NCBI GenBank assembly: GCA_964035575.1 | Contig: OZ037907.1 | Location: 744,001 to 808,000, forward strand | DNA: 64,000 nt | Origin: Rhynchopus sp. YZ270_cl-10 | Taxonomy: Eukaryota; Euglenozoa; Diplonemea; Diplonemida; Diplonemidae | Direction: 5' to 3' | The notes under the pieces: generated by a model | Database searches by the model: none | Seen by the model: only the letters and a program-made list of their open reading frames with translations | Told to the model about the DNA's origin: nothing | In this document: one piece after another, positions 10,654 to 20,350 of the stretch | Layout of the letters: every line of letters begins with the position of its first letter | Numbering within the stretch: position 1 is the stretch's first letter | Program-made: the position numbers and the translations under genes

Positions 10654-11634
10654 TTAGTTTGCAAAGTGAGGGTTCATCATGTTCGGTGCGAAGTCCGAGG
10701 TATAGTAGAATGGGGCACGTGCGATAAGGTTGTCAACCACCTGTAATTGGGTTATTGTTAAATGCACAGATTGTGTTAAAACACATTTTTTGAAAACCTT
10801 TTTACCATTCTTTTTAAAGGGAACGGAGCAATGTACGGTCCTGGAAGCTCCAAGAAAATGGAGTCGGCGGGCTAAAAAAGAAGTTGCCTTCCTAAACGTG
10901 CACACATTTTTTGTGTAAAAATGATAGGGTGGGGTGGGCCACGTGATTGGGTAAAAAAAAAAGGGGGGGCTAAAGAAGAAGTAACCACGTCTCCAATCTT
11001 ACTTCAGCACATTTTTTTACACAGTTTTTTTTTGGTTTGCGGCTTTTGGTTAGTGTAGGCACCCAAGGATGAGCTCCGCCGAACCATTTCTCAAATAACA
11101 CAATTTTTTTTTTGAAAGGGTTAATAAGATCCTGAGCCTCTCGTCATGATCATATTTTATCGTACAGTATCGCGGGATTGCACAAAAAAATTATCAAAAT
11201 ACAACTTAGATTCATATACTTTCAGTTCACAGAATTGAAAGTATTTGAGAGGGTCAACACAATGCACTCTTTCATTTTTTTGGAAAAAGACAAAAAAGGC
11301 ATACCTCGTAGTTGTCGTATGCTTGGTCGCGGAACTTTGAACGATAGAGGTCAACCTTTTCTTTGGGGTAGAACTGTTCAAGGCATTGGAAGTGGGCTTC
11401 GATTTTGTATTCGCAGTTTCCGTCTTCGTTGAGGCACACGTCGCGGTGCATGCGCGAGGTCCTGCAGTGTCGCAACGCAGGGTGCTGCAGCTCAGACGGC
11501 TTTGCGCCTCTCAAATGCTTAATATCCGCCACAGTGTACTCCACCGTCCCCATCTTCCACGGTACCCGCCCATCGCTCTCTGTGTTCAACACCGGGTCAT
11601 CGAACTTCCGTGCACGCGAACTCACAGCACCCAT
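10654..11634 (-). CDS. Twin-CX9C (CHCH) mitochondrial protein, two exons; possible complex I accessory subunit
   Basis: Exons 11305-11634 and 10654-10740 join in phase 0 to 138 aa. The donor is GAG|GTATGC and the acceptor ATTACAG. Cysteines sit at 57, 67, 74 and 84: C-X9-C, six residues, C-X9-C, the signature of intermembrane-space proteins folded by the Mia40 disulfide relay. The downstream helix EQFYPKEKVDLYRSKFRD and the tyrosine-rich tail recall small respiratory-chain subunits such as NDUFB10 or NDUFA8, but I cannot assign one. There is no N-terminal presequence, which is usual for Mia40 substrates. ATG at 11634; the nearby MGAVSS start could be myristoylated. The 564-base intron carries copies of the H3 and H4 families and a degenerate H1 box. 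Confidence 0.8.
11046..11080 (+). repeat. Family H4 box, copy 1 (in the CHCH intron)
   Basis: First of a dispersed family with the core TTAGTGTAGACACCC followed by GAGGATGAACTCC. This copy reads TTAGTGTAGGCACCC, AAGGATGAGCTCC. The plus-strand orientation is opposite to the host gene. Confidence 0.6.
11208..11270 (+). repeat. Family H3 double hairpin, copy 1 (in the CHCH intron)
   Basis: A unit of about 63 bases with two stems: ATACTTTCA.TTC paired with GAATTGAAAGTAT, then GAGGGT paired with a weaker downstream CACYCT. Other copies lie at 26717, 26831 and 43345; a related subfamily at 13131, 19893 and 26209. Confidence 0.65.
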
Positions 11635-11775
11635 TGCTCTCTCTCACCCCCTTTATATCGGCGGTGCGTTTTTATAACAGCGTTGTATTGTTTTCCCCCG
11701 CCTAGGTATGAAAGGTGCGTTGAAGCATAAGTGAAGGGAGGGGAGGGGAGGGGAGGGGAGGAAAAGTAGAGTTGA

Positions 11776-11807
11776 AAAATACAAAAGCCCTCTCGTGAAA
11801 AGTGTAC
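11776..11807 (-). repeat. Family H2 box, copy 1
   Basis: First copy of a dispersed 30-base box. On the gene strand it reads GTACACTGT, CACGAGAGG, GCTTTGTATTT. This copy is about 145 bases upstream of the CHCH start. Other copies: 12612, 33955, 42579, 45223, 58446, 60853. Confidence 0.65.
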
Positions 11808-11815
11808 CTTCACAA

Positions 11816-11986
11816 CGGGACCCAGTGACAAGTGACAAGTGACAAGTGAAATCACATGTCATTTCACTTGCCATAATATGACAAAAAAGTCACTTGTCAT
11901 GACAAGTGATTTCTATTGGGATATAGGCTATTTACTTGTCATTTACTTGTCACCTTTTTCACTTTGTCACTTGTCACTGGGTCCCG
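11816..11986. mobile_element. 171-bp MITE with 21-bp perfect inverted repeats
   Basis: Ends CGGGACCCAGTGACAAGTGAC and its exact reverse complement. The interior is made of repeated ACAAGTGA/TCACTTGT palindromes, including CACTTGTCATGACAAGTG near 11892. It lies between an H2 box and a TGGACACCC/CATGCAGTC block that s adjacent to an H2 box at 42579-42650. Confidence 0.75.
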
Positions 11987-11992
11987 TCGTGT

Positions 11993-12059
11993 TGGTATGA
12001 CCGGCTGGGGGGGTGGACACCCAACCATGCAGTCATCCATTTCGTGGTTTACATCTGAT
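11993..12059. repeat. Dispersed block with GTGGACACCC and CATGCAGTC
   Basis: Shares CCGGCTG, GTGGACACCCA, CCATGCAGTC, TTTCGTGGT and TACATCTGAT with 44040-44115, and the first half with 42618-42650. Role unknown. Confidence 0.55.
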
Positions 12060-12229
12060 ATAAAAAATCAATTATTTTGCAGGCACGCGAGCACCGCACA
12101 AACGGAAGGCGCCATGGACTCATTTGGGTCGATCCCCATTGGGATTGTACTATTCGAATACATAGCATCTTTGTGCACGTAAACACAGACGTGTCCATGC
12201 TTGAGCCTGGGAAATCAGATACTCTGAGA

Positions 12230-12263
12230 GTATCATCCACCAAGTCTACTTGATGGATGATAC
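12230..12263. repeat. Isolated hairpin
   Basis: GTATCATCCA and TGGATGATAC arms with an ACTTGRT-type inner pairing form a stem of about 14 bp. Confidence 0.5.
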
Positions 12264-12611
12264 AGTATCAAAAAATGCTTTATAAGCTGCCCAGAAAAAG
12301 AACCAAAATGAAGGGTGCTCGCGGCGACACGTTCTGTGTACAGGAAGTCTCTCGGTGTACAAAAATTTTGCGTGCGAAACAACAAGAGGTATAGTCATGC
12401 TTCTTGTATGGGGTCTCTCACTGACGGCAGTGCACTCTGCTGAGGTTTGGAGTGATAGAAAAGGAGGGGGGTAGGGTGCAACTTATTCTTTTGTTCAGAA
12501 ATGAAGAAAAAAAAAAATGGGGGGAAAAAAAGTGCGGAATTGGGGTGCCCTTTTGTAAGACGAACATAAGCCCCCATCGTGCTTACTGGTAGTCACATAA
12601 AAAGTTTACTC

Positions 12612-12642
12612 GAAATACAACAGCCCGCTTGTGACAGTGTAA
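12612..12642 (-). repeat. Family H2 box, copy 2
   Basis: Gene-strand form has CACTGTCAC and AAGCGGGCTG in place of the usual GAGAGGGCT. No known gene start lies just downstream. Confidence 0.45.
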
Positions 12643-13130
12643 CTAAAAAAAAAAAACTTTTGAACTATACGAAATGGCCCTCGTTGGCAGACGCGCGTAA
12701 AAGAGAAGAAAAAAAAAATGGAAAAAGTTTGTAAGATGAAGCTAAGTCTCTCGAGACTTAGAACACCAAAAAGAAAAGCGGTGACATAACAAAAAAAAAA
12801 AAAAGAAACGGATCATATCTGTGCAGAGGGGAAAGGGAAGAAGAAAACAAAAATGTTCAGTGTTAAAGCCGTGGTTGTGGTTGTTTCAGGGGGGTGACAC
12901 TCCCCATTCATGTCAAGCTGGGAGGGGGGAAATGGAGAAAATTTTTACACAAAAAAAAAAAATAATAAAAAGGGAACGACACCTTGTCAAAAACGAAATA
13001 CCGATAGATGTACAAGGCAGACGACATACATATCTGGGCAATGCTCCGTCAGTAGGAACCACCCACAGCTGCTTTCGACGCACATCCTCTTTTTTTTCTG
13101 CAAAAAAAAGAAGAAAATACACCTAAAAAT

Positions 13131-13195
13131 CATTTCATATACTTTCTTTTCTGAACGAAAAAGAAGGCAAAGAGGGTGCGAAAAATGTACCCTTG
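13131..13195 (+). repeat. Family H3 subfamily b, copy 1
   Basis: CATATACTTTCTTTTC, GAACGAAAAAGAAGGC, AGAGGGTGC and ATGTACCCTT form the two expected stems (CTTTCTTTTC/GAAAAAGAAG and GGGTGC/ACCCTT). Confidence 0.55.
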
Positions 13196-13244
13196 CTTTT
13201 TTTTTAGATGTTTTGCAAAACGTAGAAAAAGAAACGTAAATGCT

Positions 13245-13552
13245 TCATTGAGGTGATCCAGCGCACACTTTTCCACACTTTTTCACACCGTGAAAACATG
13301 TGAAAATAAGTGAAAACGTGTGAAACCAAGGTGAAAATGTGTGAAATCAAGTGAAAACATGTGAAACCAAGTGAAAATGTGTGAAAGCAAGTGAAAATAT
13401 GTGAAACCATGTGAAAACACCAAGTTTTTTTTCTGGAGAAATCCACTCAGAGTGCGTGAAGCAGTTTTTTTTTCACTTTCGTACACACTTTTTCACACCG
13501 TGAAACCATGTGAAAATGTGTGAAAAAGCGTGAGACTGGATCACCTCAATGA
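13245..13552. mobile_element. 308-bp MITE with an internal minisatellite
   Basis: Perfect 17-bp terminal inverted repeats (TCATTGAGGTGATCCAG). The interior is an array of about 16-bp units of the type GTGAAAACATGTGAAA, with CACACTTTTTCACACCGTGAAA near both ends, so each half can also fold on itself. Confidence 0.75.
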
Positions 13553-13747
13553 TTCATGCATAAATTGAAACTTCAGTAGATTGGTTTCTATAATTTACAA
13601 CAATGCCCATTCATCTACAGTAGAAAGTATTTTGACAGCGCTGCGAAATGCTGCATATATTCCAAGCGAATCAGGGATGTAACTCTTTGGTTACCAAAGA
13701 AAAAGAAGAAAAAAACTGGAGAAGGAGACATTTGAGGCAACAGCGTT

Positions 13748-13781
13748 AGATGAACCTAAGCCTCTCGTGTTCAGTCACCTT
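13748..13781 (-). repeat. Family H1 hairpin, copy 2
   Basis: Outer arm weak, inner CTAAGC arm only partly paired (CTAAGC with TTCAG). The loop carries CTCTCGTG, the string also found in family H2. Confidence 0.5.
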
Positions 13782-13989
13782 TCAACGACGCGGTTACCTC
13801 TCTCTCTTGCTTAACATAGGGGAAGTTATCTTACTCAAAGAGAAAAAAGAAGGAAAAAAAAGAATGCATTTTTTGCTTTCTTTTTTTTGGGACAGGTCTA
13901 CTTTTGTAGGATAAGGGGTAACAAAAAAAATGGTCAACGAAAAGTCCTCACCCTGATGGGAAAAAAAGAGCTCAAGAAACATACTTTGT

Positions 13990-16943
13990 ACACGGATGCT
14001 GCCAGATCTGGCCAGATCTCCAGATCTGGGCCGCCCAGATCTGGCCAGATCTGGGAAAATTTTTTTTTTTTTTGAAAAAAAATTTTTTCCCAGACGTCCC
14101 AGATCTGGCCACATCTGGGAGATCTGGGACGTCTGGGAAAATTTTTTTTTCCAGGTACCCCCAATGACATAACGAAGTATCGCTTGAAGTACCGTTCAAT
14201 AAACGTTGCTCGTGTGTGCAAGTTACGAAGTAGGACACACAAGGTATATCAAACGATAAATCAATCAGATAAACGTTACATCATTGGAAAATTGTTGGCA
14301 CCGCCGCCCTGTCTTCGTATTTATTACGTCGACAGGCCAAACAGCGTTGGGCTCAGAAGAAGCAGTGCAAAACACTGGGGATCAACATGAGAACCAACTC
14401 CCAACAACACAGGCTACCGAAGTAGCAGGTGGGGTGTTGCGGGTGTTTGGGGTGAAAGAAAATCGATTTTGGTAAGTTACAGCAGAAAATTCTTAAGTTT
14501 GCACAATTGAGAAGGGTGTTACCACTGCCTAATATTATTCGTACATGTGAACCGGTAAGGTCGAGAAGGGTGGACACGGCATACAAGTACAAGTACAAGT
14601 AAGACGTACCTTCTACAAAGGCTGAATTCGCAATTCTTAAGGGATTGAATTCAGCCCCCACGTGGTGTTTTTGAGAAAATCATTCCATGGTATACAACTA
14701 TGGTTCCCGAAGAATGATTCGCCCCTCCTCGTTCATGCAAACTTAAGAAAATTCTGAAGTAACTACAACCTGGCGTGCGGGTACAGATGCATTGCTTTGT
14801 TCTTTCCTCAAAGTCATGTGTGATCTCTCGGGTCTGTACTAAAGTCAGTGTTTAGATAAGCATCCACTTGACTCGTTCTAACAACCGTTGAAATCTAGAA
14901 CAAAACAATACACTGCCCCTTCTCACACCAAGCCGCCATGCTTCAAGAGCATGCCCTGGGCAAAAATTACTGTGACAAAAATTAGTTTTCTGGGGGAACG
15001 CAATATTTTCTTGTGCCTAGTCCTCCGCAAGCAGAGGACAGACTTTCCGGATCCCGAAGTCGAATTTCTTGCACTAGCTACGCTCCCTGGGTTAAATGGC
15101 TATAGCAGTGACTGACTAAGAGTTTCATAATAATTAGGGTGGTCTATGGGGTGGGTTAATGGAAAAGTTGGTATATAAACCCGACTTTTACGATCGCCAC
15201 CTGGTTTTGAAATAATTGCACCAGCTCTTCCGTCGGCACTGCTTCGCTGTTATGATGAAGGGTCGTCGGTTCGGGTACCTGTTAAGAGAAATTGAATGTA
15301 AAAGTAGAGACTACAACAAAAAAACAAACAAACAAACAAGAAGCCGCCCCGTACCCCTTAAACGTAAAAGTGACATTTTTGTTGACAAAAAAAAAAAATA
15401 GCTAAAAAATAGCGAACATGTCGAAAAGGGAGAAAATCGGGGGGTTAAAAACATACCTTGCACTCGGCCCACTCTCCAGGTACAAAGAACATCACTGCAC
15501 GACAAACCCACTACTACGATAGAAAATAACTATTTTTTACCGAACAGAAAGGTCGTTTTATTGATGAGTGTTTTCTGAGTGCACACTCAGTGGGGACAAA
15601 ATGCAACACTTACCGAAAAAATTCTCCAATCGGACAAAAACCTTTCTAAACACCCAAAAAAAAACACCTCAGTCCACATCCGCTGGGGTCGCGAGATGGA
15701 AATATATGGTTTTACAGCTTTTGGGGGGTCTAGCGTGGGTCCCAGATGCATTTTGCAACGGGTCTGTGTGTGTGCCTCAACCGCTTCACAGTACCCTTTT
15801 TTGTAACTGAAAACGACGCATCCTGTACCTAAGTGCACTGAAGCCTTGCTTGCGTCCTCCTTCGTGGTTTTGGGCGTTCGCATGCGAGAATCATTATCGC
15901 ATTCTCACATGTAATTCTCGCATCACGGAGAGGATTTTAGCGTTACGTGACCACAAAAAAAGTGCACAAAATTAGTTTGGTCAAAAATCACCTTGCACTT
16001 GTGAAGGAATTGCTGAGGAAATCTGAAATATGCGTGTTTTGGTACACAAAAGTGCGTTTTGGGTGGTTCTGAAGGGTCAAAACACCAAAAAAAAACGTTT
16101 TTTTGCATTTTTGGTCACCCAAGGACCCACTATTTTGGTTGATATTTTTTTTTTTCCCTTTGCGAAAAAATACCCAAAAATCACGGCTATAAAAACGCTA
16201 AGGAAAAATCGATTTTCATTTTTTGGGCAGAGAAGTGCGTTTTAGGCGCCCACAGATGGTCAAAACATCAAAATTTTTGTGTTTTTGGCATCTTTGGACA
16301 CCCAAGGACCCACTATCAGGGGTGAATTTTTTTTGCCTGAGATTTGCCTTTGCCAGAAATCGAAGAAAAAAAAATTATGAAGGAAATTGCTAAGAAAAAG
16401 TCGAAATTGTGGGCCCCTGTACTGCATATGGCGGTACCAGATCGTCAAAACACCCGACTCTTGCGTTTTTTTGCACTTTTTGGTACACAAAAACCCTGCT
16501 CAGGGGTCAAAATTTTCCCGGAAAAAAAAAAATTTTTTTTTCGAGATTTTTCAAAAATCGACTTGTCTTTGGTAAAAACCATGAAATTTCGGGTTCGCAA
16601 AACCACGTTTTAGACCCCCACAGATGCTCAAAAGTGCCAAATTTTGCTTTAAATGGCCTCAAATCGTCGAAATTAGCCCTTTTTAGGGGCGAAAAAAAAA
16701 ATTCGAGAGTCCCTTTCCCTGGGAGACAATAGCCAGAAATCTGAGGGAAAAAAAAAACTGGCCAGATTTCCAGATCTGGCCAGATCTGGGGAGTTTTTTT
16801 TTTTTTTTGAAAAAAAAAATTTCCCAGATTCCCAGATCTGGCCAGATCTGGCCAGATCTGGAAACAAGATCTCCACATCTGGAAAACGAGCCAGATCTGG
16901 GAAATTGGCCCCCAAATCTGGCCAGATCTGGCAGCATCCGTGT
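13990..16943. mobile_element. ~3-kb element with AGATCT-palindrome ends
   Basis: Left end ACACGGATGCTGCCAGATC and right end its reverse complement, about 28 matching bases. Each end continues for about 170-200 bases as stacked CCAGATCTGG palindromes split by a T-run/A-run foldback. The interior (about 15950-16700) has three to four imperfect repeats of about 170 bases with TTTTTTGCATTTTTGG, ACCCAAGGACCCACTAT and GGTCAAAACACCAAAA. No coding frame of note, so probably non-autonomous. Alternatively the two ends are separate small elements in inverted orientation. Confidence 0.6.
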
Positions 16944-17415
16944 TTGTAGTCCGCCAAAAAAATATATATATATCAGTGGCTGTCACGAAAGGTGTCAATT
17001 TCAGAATCCCAAAAAAAAAGTCAATTTTTTTTTAAAAAAAGTACGTATTTGGGCTTAAATTTGCCCGCTGATTCCATTGGAGCAAGAATTTTGAACTTTT
17101 GAAAAAAATCAAATTTAGTCAAATCCAAAAAAGCGGTTTTTGCCGAAAATCTTTTTGAAATCCCGGGATAGGAGCCTAATTTTCCGGAGCTGGAAACTGC
17201 GCGGATCTGCATTTCCGGAGTCCGCGCAAAAAAATGAAAAAAAAATCGAGAAGATTAGTGGAGTAGAAGTTTAGTGGAAGGTGGTCCACTGGGTTTGGGC
17301 ACTTTACTACTGTATTCCTATGGGTAAAAACCCGTTCAAAAGTGCCTATGTGGGCCACCATGTAAAAAAAAGTGGTGAGGGTGAGGCTTTTGTGTTGTTT
17401 GAGGGCTTCAAAACC

Positions 17416-17910
17416 TTATTCAGAGTCTTTTATGTAGTTTTTTTTTACAACTCGTTGTAAAGCCACCTGAATACATTGTCGGGGGTGGGTGGGTGCCATC
17501 AGAAGGTACGGAGGGGTGAACAACGCGTATTTACCCCTTACAGCAAGGAGAATGGCAGCGGCGTCGTTGTCCGTGCCTCCAAACACGCGGAAGGCTTGTG
17601 CAAAACGTACCTTCTGATGGCACACCCACACACTCATCCAGGTTACTGCAGAAATACAGTTGGACCGCGCGTCCCTCACGGGTGGTGTTCTTCCTGTGAA
17701 GGATGAGGGATATTCCTCTCGCTTTCCATAAAGCTTTGAACCACACGTCTTCCCGGAAACCCCTACGGTAACAACTGCGTGCCTTCGCGTAGGCAAGAAC
17801 CTCCTTGCGAGTCTCTCCCCTGAGAACTGCGTTTCCCCCAGAGCCCTAGCAAAGTCCAGTGCCCCTTGCACGGTTTTACTCACTTTTGCCATTTTTGTAT
17901 TTGTTTTCAT
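17416..17910 (-). CDS. Hypothetical small protein; frame +1 resembles mitochondrial ribosomal protein bL20m
   Basis: An ATG-started frame gives 164 aa (MKTNTKMAKVSKTV...). GACAACAG just before the ATG could be a trans-splice acceptor. In the neighbouring frame, about 17530-17800, there is a stretch RKEVLAYAKARSCYRRGFR then WFKALWKA and REGRAVQLYF whose spacing recalls bL20 (R-K-x-V-L-x-x-A-K, C-Y/F-R, V-x-K-A). If that is right, an unseen short intron or an indel shifts the frame after codon 30; a GTGAGT in the first codons is a possible donor. The 3' part contains an 18-bp perfect inverted repeat (GTGCCATCAGAAGGTACG at about 17498 and its complement at about 17605). The product assignment is weak. 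Confidence 0.35.
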   Translation of the reverse strand: MKTNTKMAKVSKTVQGALDFARALGETQFSGERLARRFLPTRRHAVVTVGVSGKTCGSKLYGKREEYPSSFTGRTPPVRDARSNCISAVTWMSVWVCHQKVRFAQAFRVFGGTDNDAAAILLAVRGKYALFTPPYLLMAPTHPRQCIQVALQRVVKKNYIKDSE

Positions 17911-18299
17911 CCTGTTGTCAAGTAAGTTGTGTGGGAAATTATGGGAAAATGTAGGTTTCCTATAGGAACCTATAGGAAACCAAGGGTACCAATTTTTACC
18001 GTTGGTTTATTTTGCTCTCGGGGGGTATCCATCATATTTCCAATTGGACTTTTTGCTCGTCGTTTTTTTTATTGAACCCAGAAACTTAACTCTGAGTTCA
18101 TTAAAAAAAAAATCGGGGAGAAAGTCCCAGTAGAACCCAGATGAAATAAAAATAAGGACCCCAGGTTACCTTTTGGGGGGGGTGGTTTATGGACCGTGCC
18201 ATATAGCCCGAAACAGTTCTCCGTGGTTCTCCCGTGGGTTGTCTGTACCCCCTGAATCACACCAACTACTCCAACAATTTATCAAAAAAAAATCCCACC

Positions 18300-18475
18300 A
18301 AGACCCGCCCGAGTTGAGACGGACTTGAGGCGGACTCTTGACTGAGTCCGCCCAGACTTGGCCCAAGTCCGTCTAAAGTCCGCCCGAGTTTTGGCGGACT
18401 TGAGACGGACTTTCAAAGTTCGCCATAGTCCGTCACAACTACAGACGGACTCTGGCGGACTCAGGCGGGCCTACG
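18300..18475. repeat. GC-rich cluster of GGCGGACTT / AAGTCCGCC units
   Basis: About a dozen copies of GGCGGACTT, ACGGACTT and their complements within 175 bases, in both orientations, giving many alternative stems. It stands out in A/T-rich surroundings. Confidence 0.65.
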
Positions 18476-19128
18476 AAGTATGAAGAAGAAGATGAAGAGA
18501 GAAAAAAAAAAGGTTTGTAAGATGAACATCAGCCACACTCCGGGGTTGTGTATACCTACCGATAGACAACCGGAATTGAGTGTTCTCAACACAAAAAATG
18601 CATCCCTTACGTAGGCAGGTAACCTACGTGGACAAAAAAAAAAAAAAAAAACTTCAGAAAAATTGAGAATCAAGGAAACACTGCGTTAAATCTCTCACCC
18701 CTTCCCCCCCCCTAAGTCTCCCCCTCCAAAAAAATTCGCAAAAAAAAGAACTCCCGCAAAAAACGCCAAAAAAAAATAACACCTCGATATAACCGTACAC
18801 TTTCGGGGGGGGAAGGGGAGGGTTACCTGCCTTTTATGGTTTGAGAAAAAAGGTACTTTACGATAATGTTTGTATGTACGCCAAAACTGGAATCAAAAAA
18901 AAAAAATACCTGAGTGGAGAAGGGGGGGGACACAGACCTGCAGGTGGGGTGAACGGAATTTATTACATCTTCGTTTCTTAGCGAAAAAGAAGAGGTGGCA
19001 AAAAAGAGGAAAAATGGGGAACCGAGGTTGTACAATAATGCACTGGTTCTCCGTGGGAGAAAAAAAAAAAAAAGAGAGAAAAATGCTTGAACACTTCTTT
19101 GACACAAAACTAGAGAAGAAACGTTTAT

Positions 19129-19164
19129 AAGATGATCCTAAGCCTCTCTGTGCTTAGTCACCTT
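19129..19164 (-). repeat. Family H1 hairpin, copy 3
   Basis: The most complete copy: AAGATGATCCTAAGC, CTCTCTGT, GCTTAGTCACCTT. Preceded by TTTAT, giving ATAAAC on the gene strand. Confidence 0.7.
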
Positions 19165-19341
19165 GGTCATATTCGGTATCGCGGAACAACAGCTGCGCTG
19201 GTTTCCACAAGCTTGATGTCAGGGATGATGTCTTTTCCCCAAATAATATTAGTACAATGCAAAAAAACGTACCCCCATCCATCTGTGTTCTGAATCAGAC
19301 ATTAACCATCTTGCCAAGCACAACCGATAAAAAAAAATGGC

Positions 19342-19763
19342 TTTTAACCTATCCACTACCAGGGGGTGTGGGGTTTTTTTCCCGTTTATTTTTTTGGAAT
19401 CATCTGAGTGTTTCTGGGTCAAAACTGGGGCGATGGTGCATTTTTTGGGTCCTCTAGGTGGTTTGGTATGGTTTTCGGGGACTTCTGCGGTTCTGAGAAT
19501 CAAAATTGAAAAATCGCATTTGTTCGGCTGTGACCCGTCCCCCCCTGTTTCACGCATTTTCCTTGATGTGCGTGTTGTGGGTGGCGGAAAAAATCAAAAA
19601 TTAAATTCTAAAAAATCCAAAAAAAATAGGGGAACCACACATTTCAACCTCCCGGAATCCGTTAAAAAAAAATTTTTCCAGTTTTGACCAGTTTTTAATG
19701 TCTGGGAGGCTAGTGCCGATTAACCTTTACATATATGTAAAGGTGGTAGTGGATAGGTTAAAA
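19342..19763. mobile_element. 422-bp element with 19-bp inverted repeats
   Basis: Left TTTTAACCTATCCACTACC and right GGTAGTGGATAGGTTAAAA are perfect reverse complements. A small inner hairpin ACCTTTACATATATGTAAAGGT sits just inside the right end. No coding capacity. Confidence 0.75.
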
Positions 19764-19892
19764 CAAGAGGATTCCGTTTCATTTGACACCCCCCACCACG
19801 CTTCTTGCAGTCTTGTTAGATCAGACATAAAAAACATTGGAACAAATAATAGGTCACACAAGCCTGTTCTCGCTTCGAGGCTATGTGAATTA

Positions 19893-19950
19893 TTATTTCA
19901 TTTACTTTCTTTTCTAAACGAAAAGAAGGCAAAAGAGGGTGCAAAAAAAA
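19893..19950 (+). repeat. Family H3 subfamily b, copy 2
   Basis: CATTTACTTTCTTTTC, AACGAAAAGAAGGC, AGAGGGTGC; the 3' ACCCTT arm is missing. Confidence 0.5.
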
Positions 19951-20350
19951 TGTGAATTATGGAAAAAGGCTTCGCATAAGAGGGGTCGTAACATCTCTAT
20001 TTGTGGGCAACGTTTTTTTTATTTTCTTTCGCAATTTTTATTTTTTTGCGAAAGAAAAATAAAAAAAAGAATGCCTGTTTGACACGCACACCTTCCCCAA
20101 GAACATATACGCCTGTATATTCATGAGGAAATTCATGCAAAAAAAAGACAGAAGATGAATGTGCCTCTCGTGCACATGCATCTTTACCATCGTTATACAC
20201 CAGCACCCAAACACAATCCTGTTTTTTTTTTTTTTTGCAACAAAAGAATCTGAAAGACGTAACTTTGCAAAAAATAAAATAAAAATCTTGACATGAAGAG
20301 AAAAGAGTTGGAAAGACACTACCTGCATAAGGGGTTGCAAAGGACTTTTC

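Larger units (their letters stand above)
11635..17415. other. Gene-poor transposon-rich stretch
   Basis: 5.8 kb with no convincing gene between the CHCH start and the next candidate gene's stop. It holds an H2 box, MITEs at 11816 and 13245, H3 and H1 copies, and the AGATCT-ended element at 13990-16943. The remainder is A- and T-run DNA. Confidence 0.6.
17911..20350. other. Intergenic between the PLC stop and the next gene
   Basis: Contains a hairpin near 17955 (GGTTTCCTATAGG and its complement), the AGTCCGCC cluster, an H1 copy, a 422-bp inverted-repeat element and an H3b copy. No coding frame supported. Confidence 0.6.
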
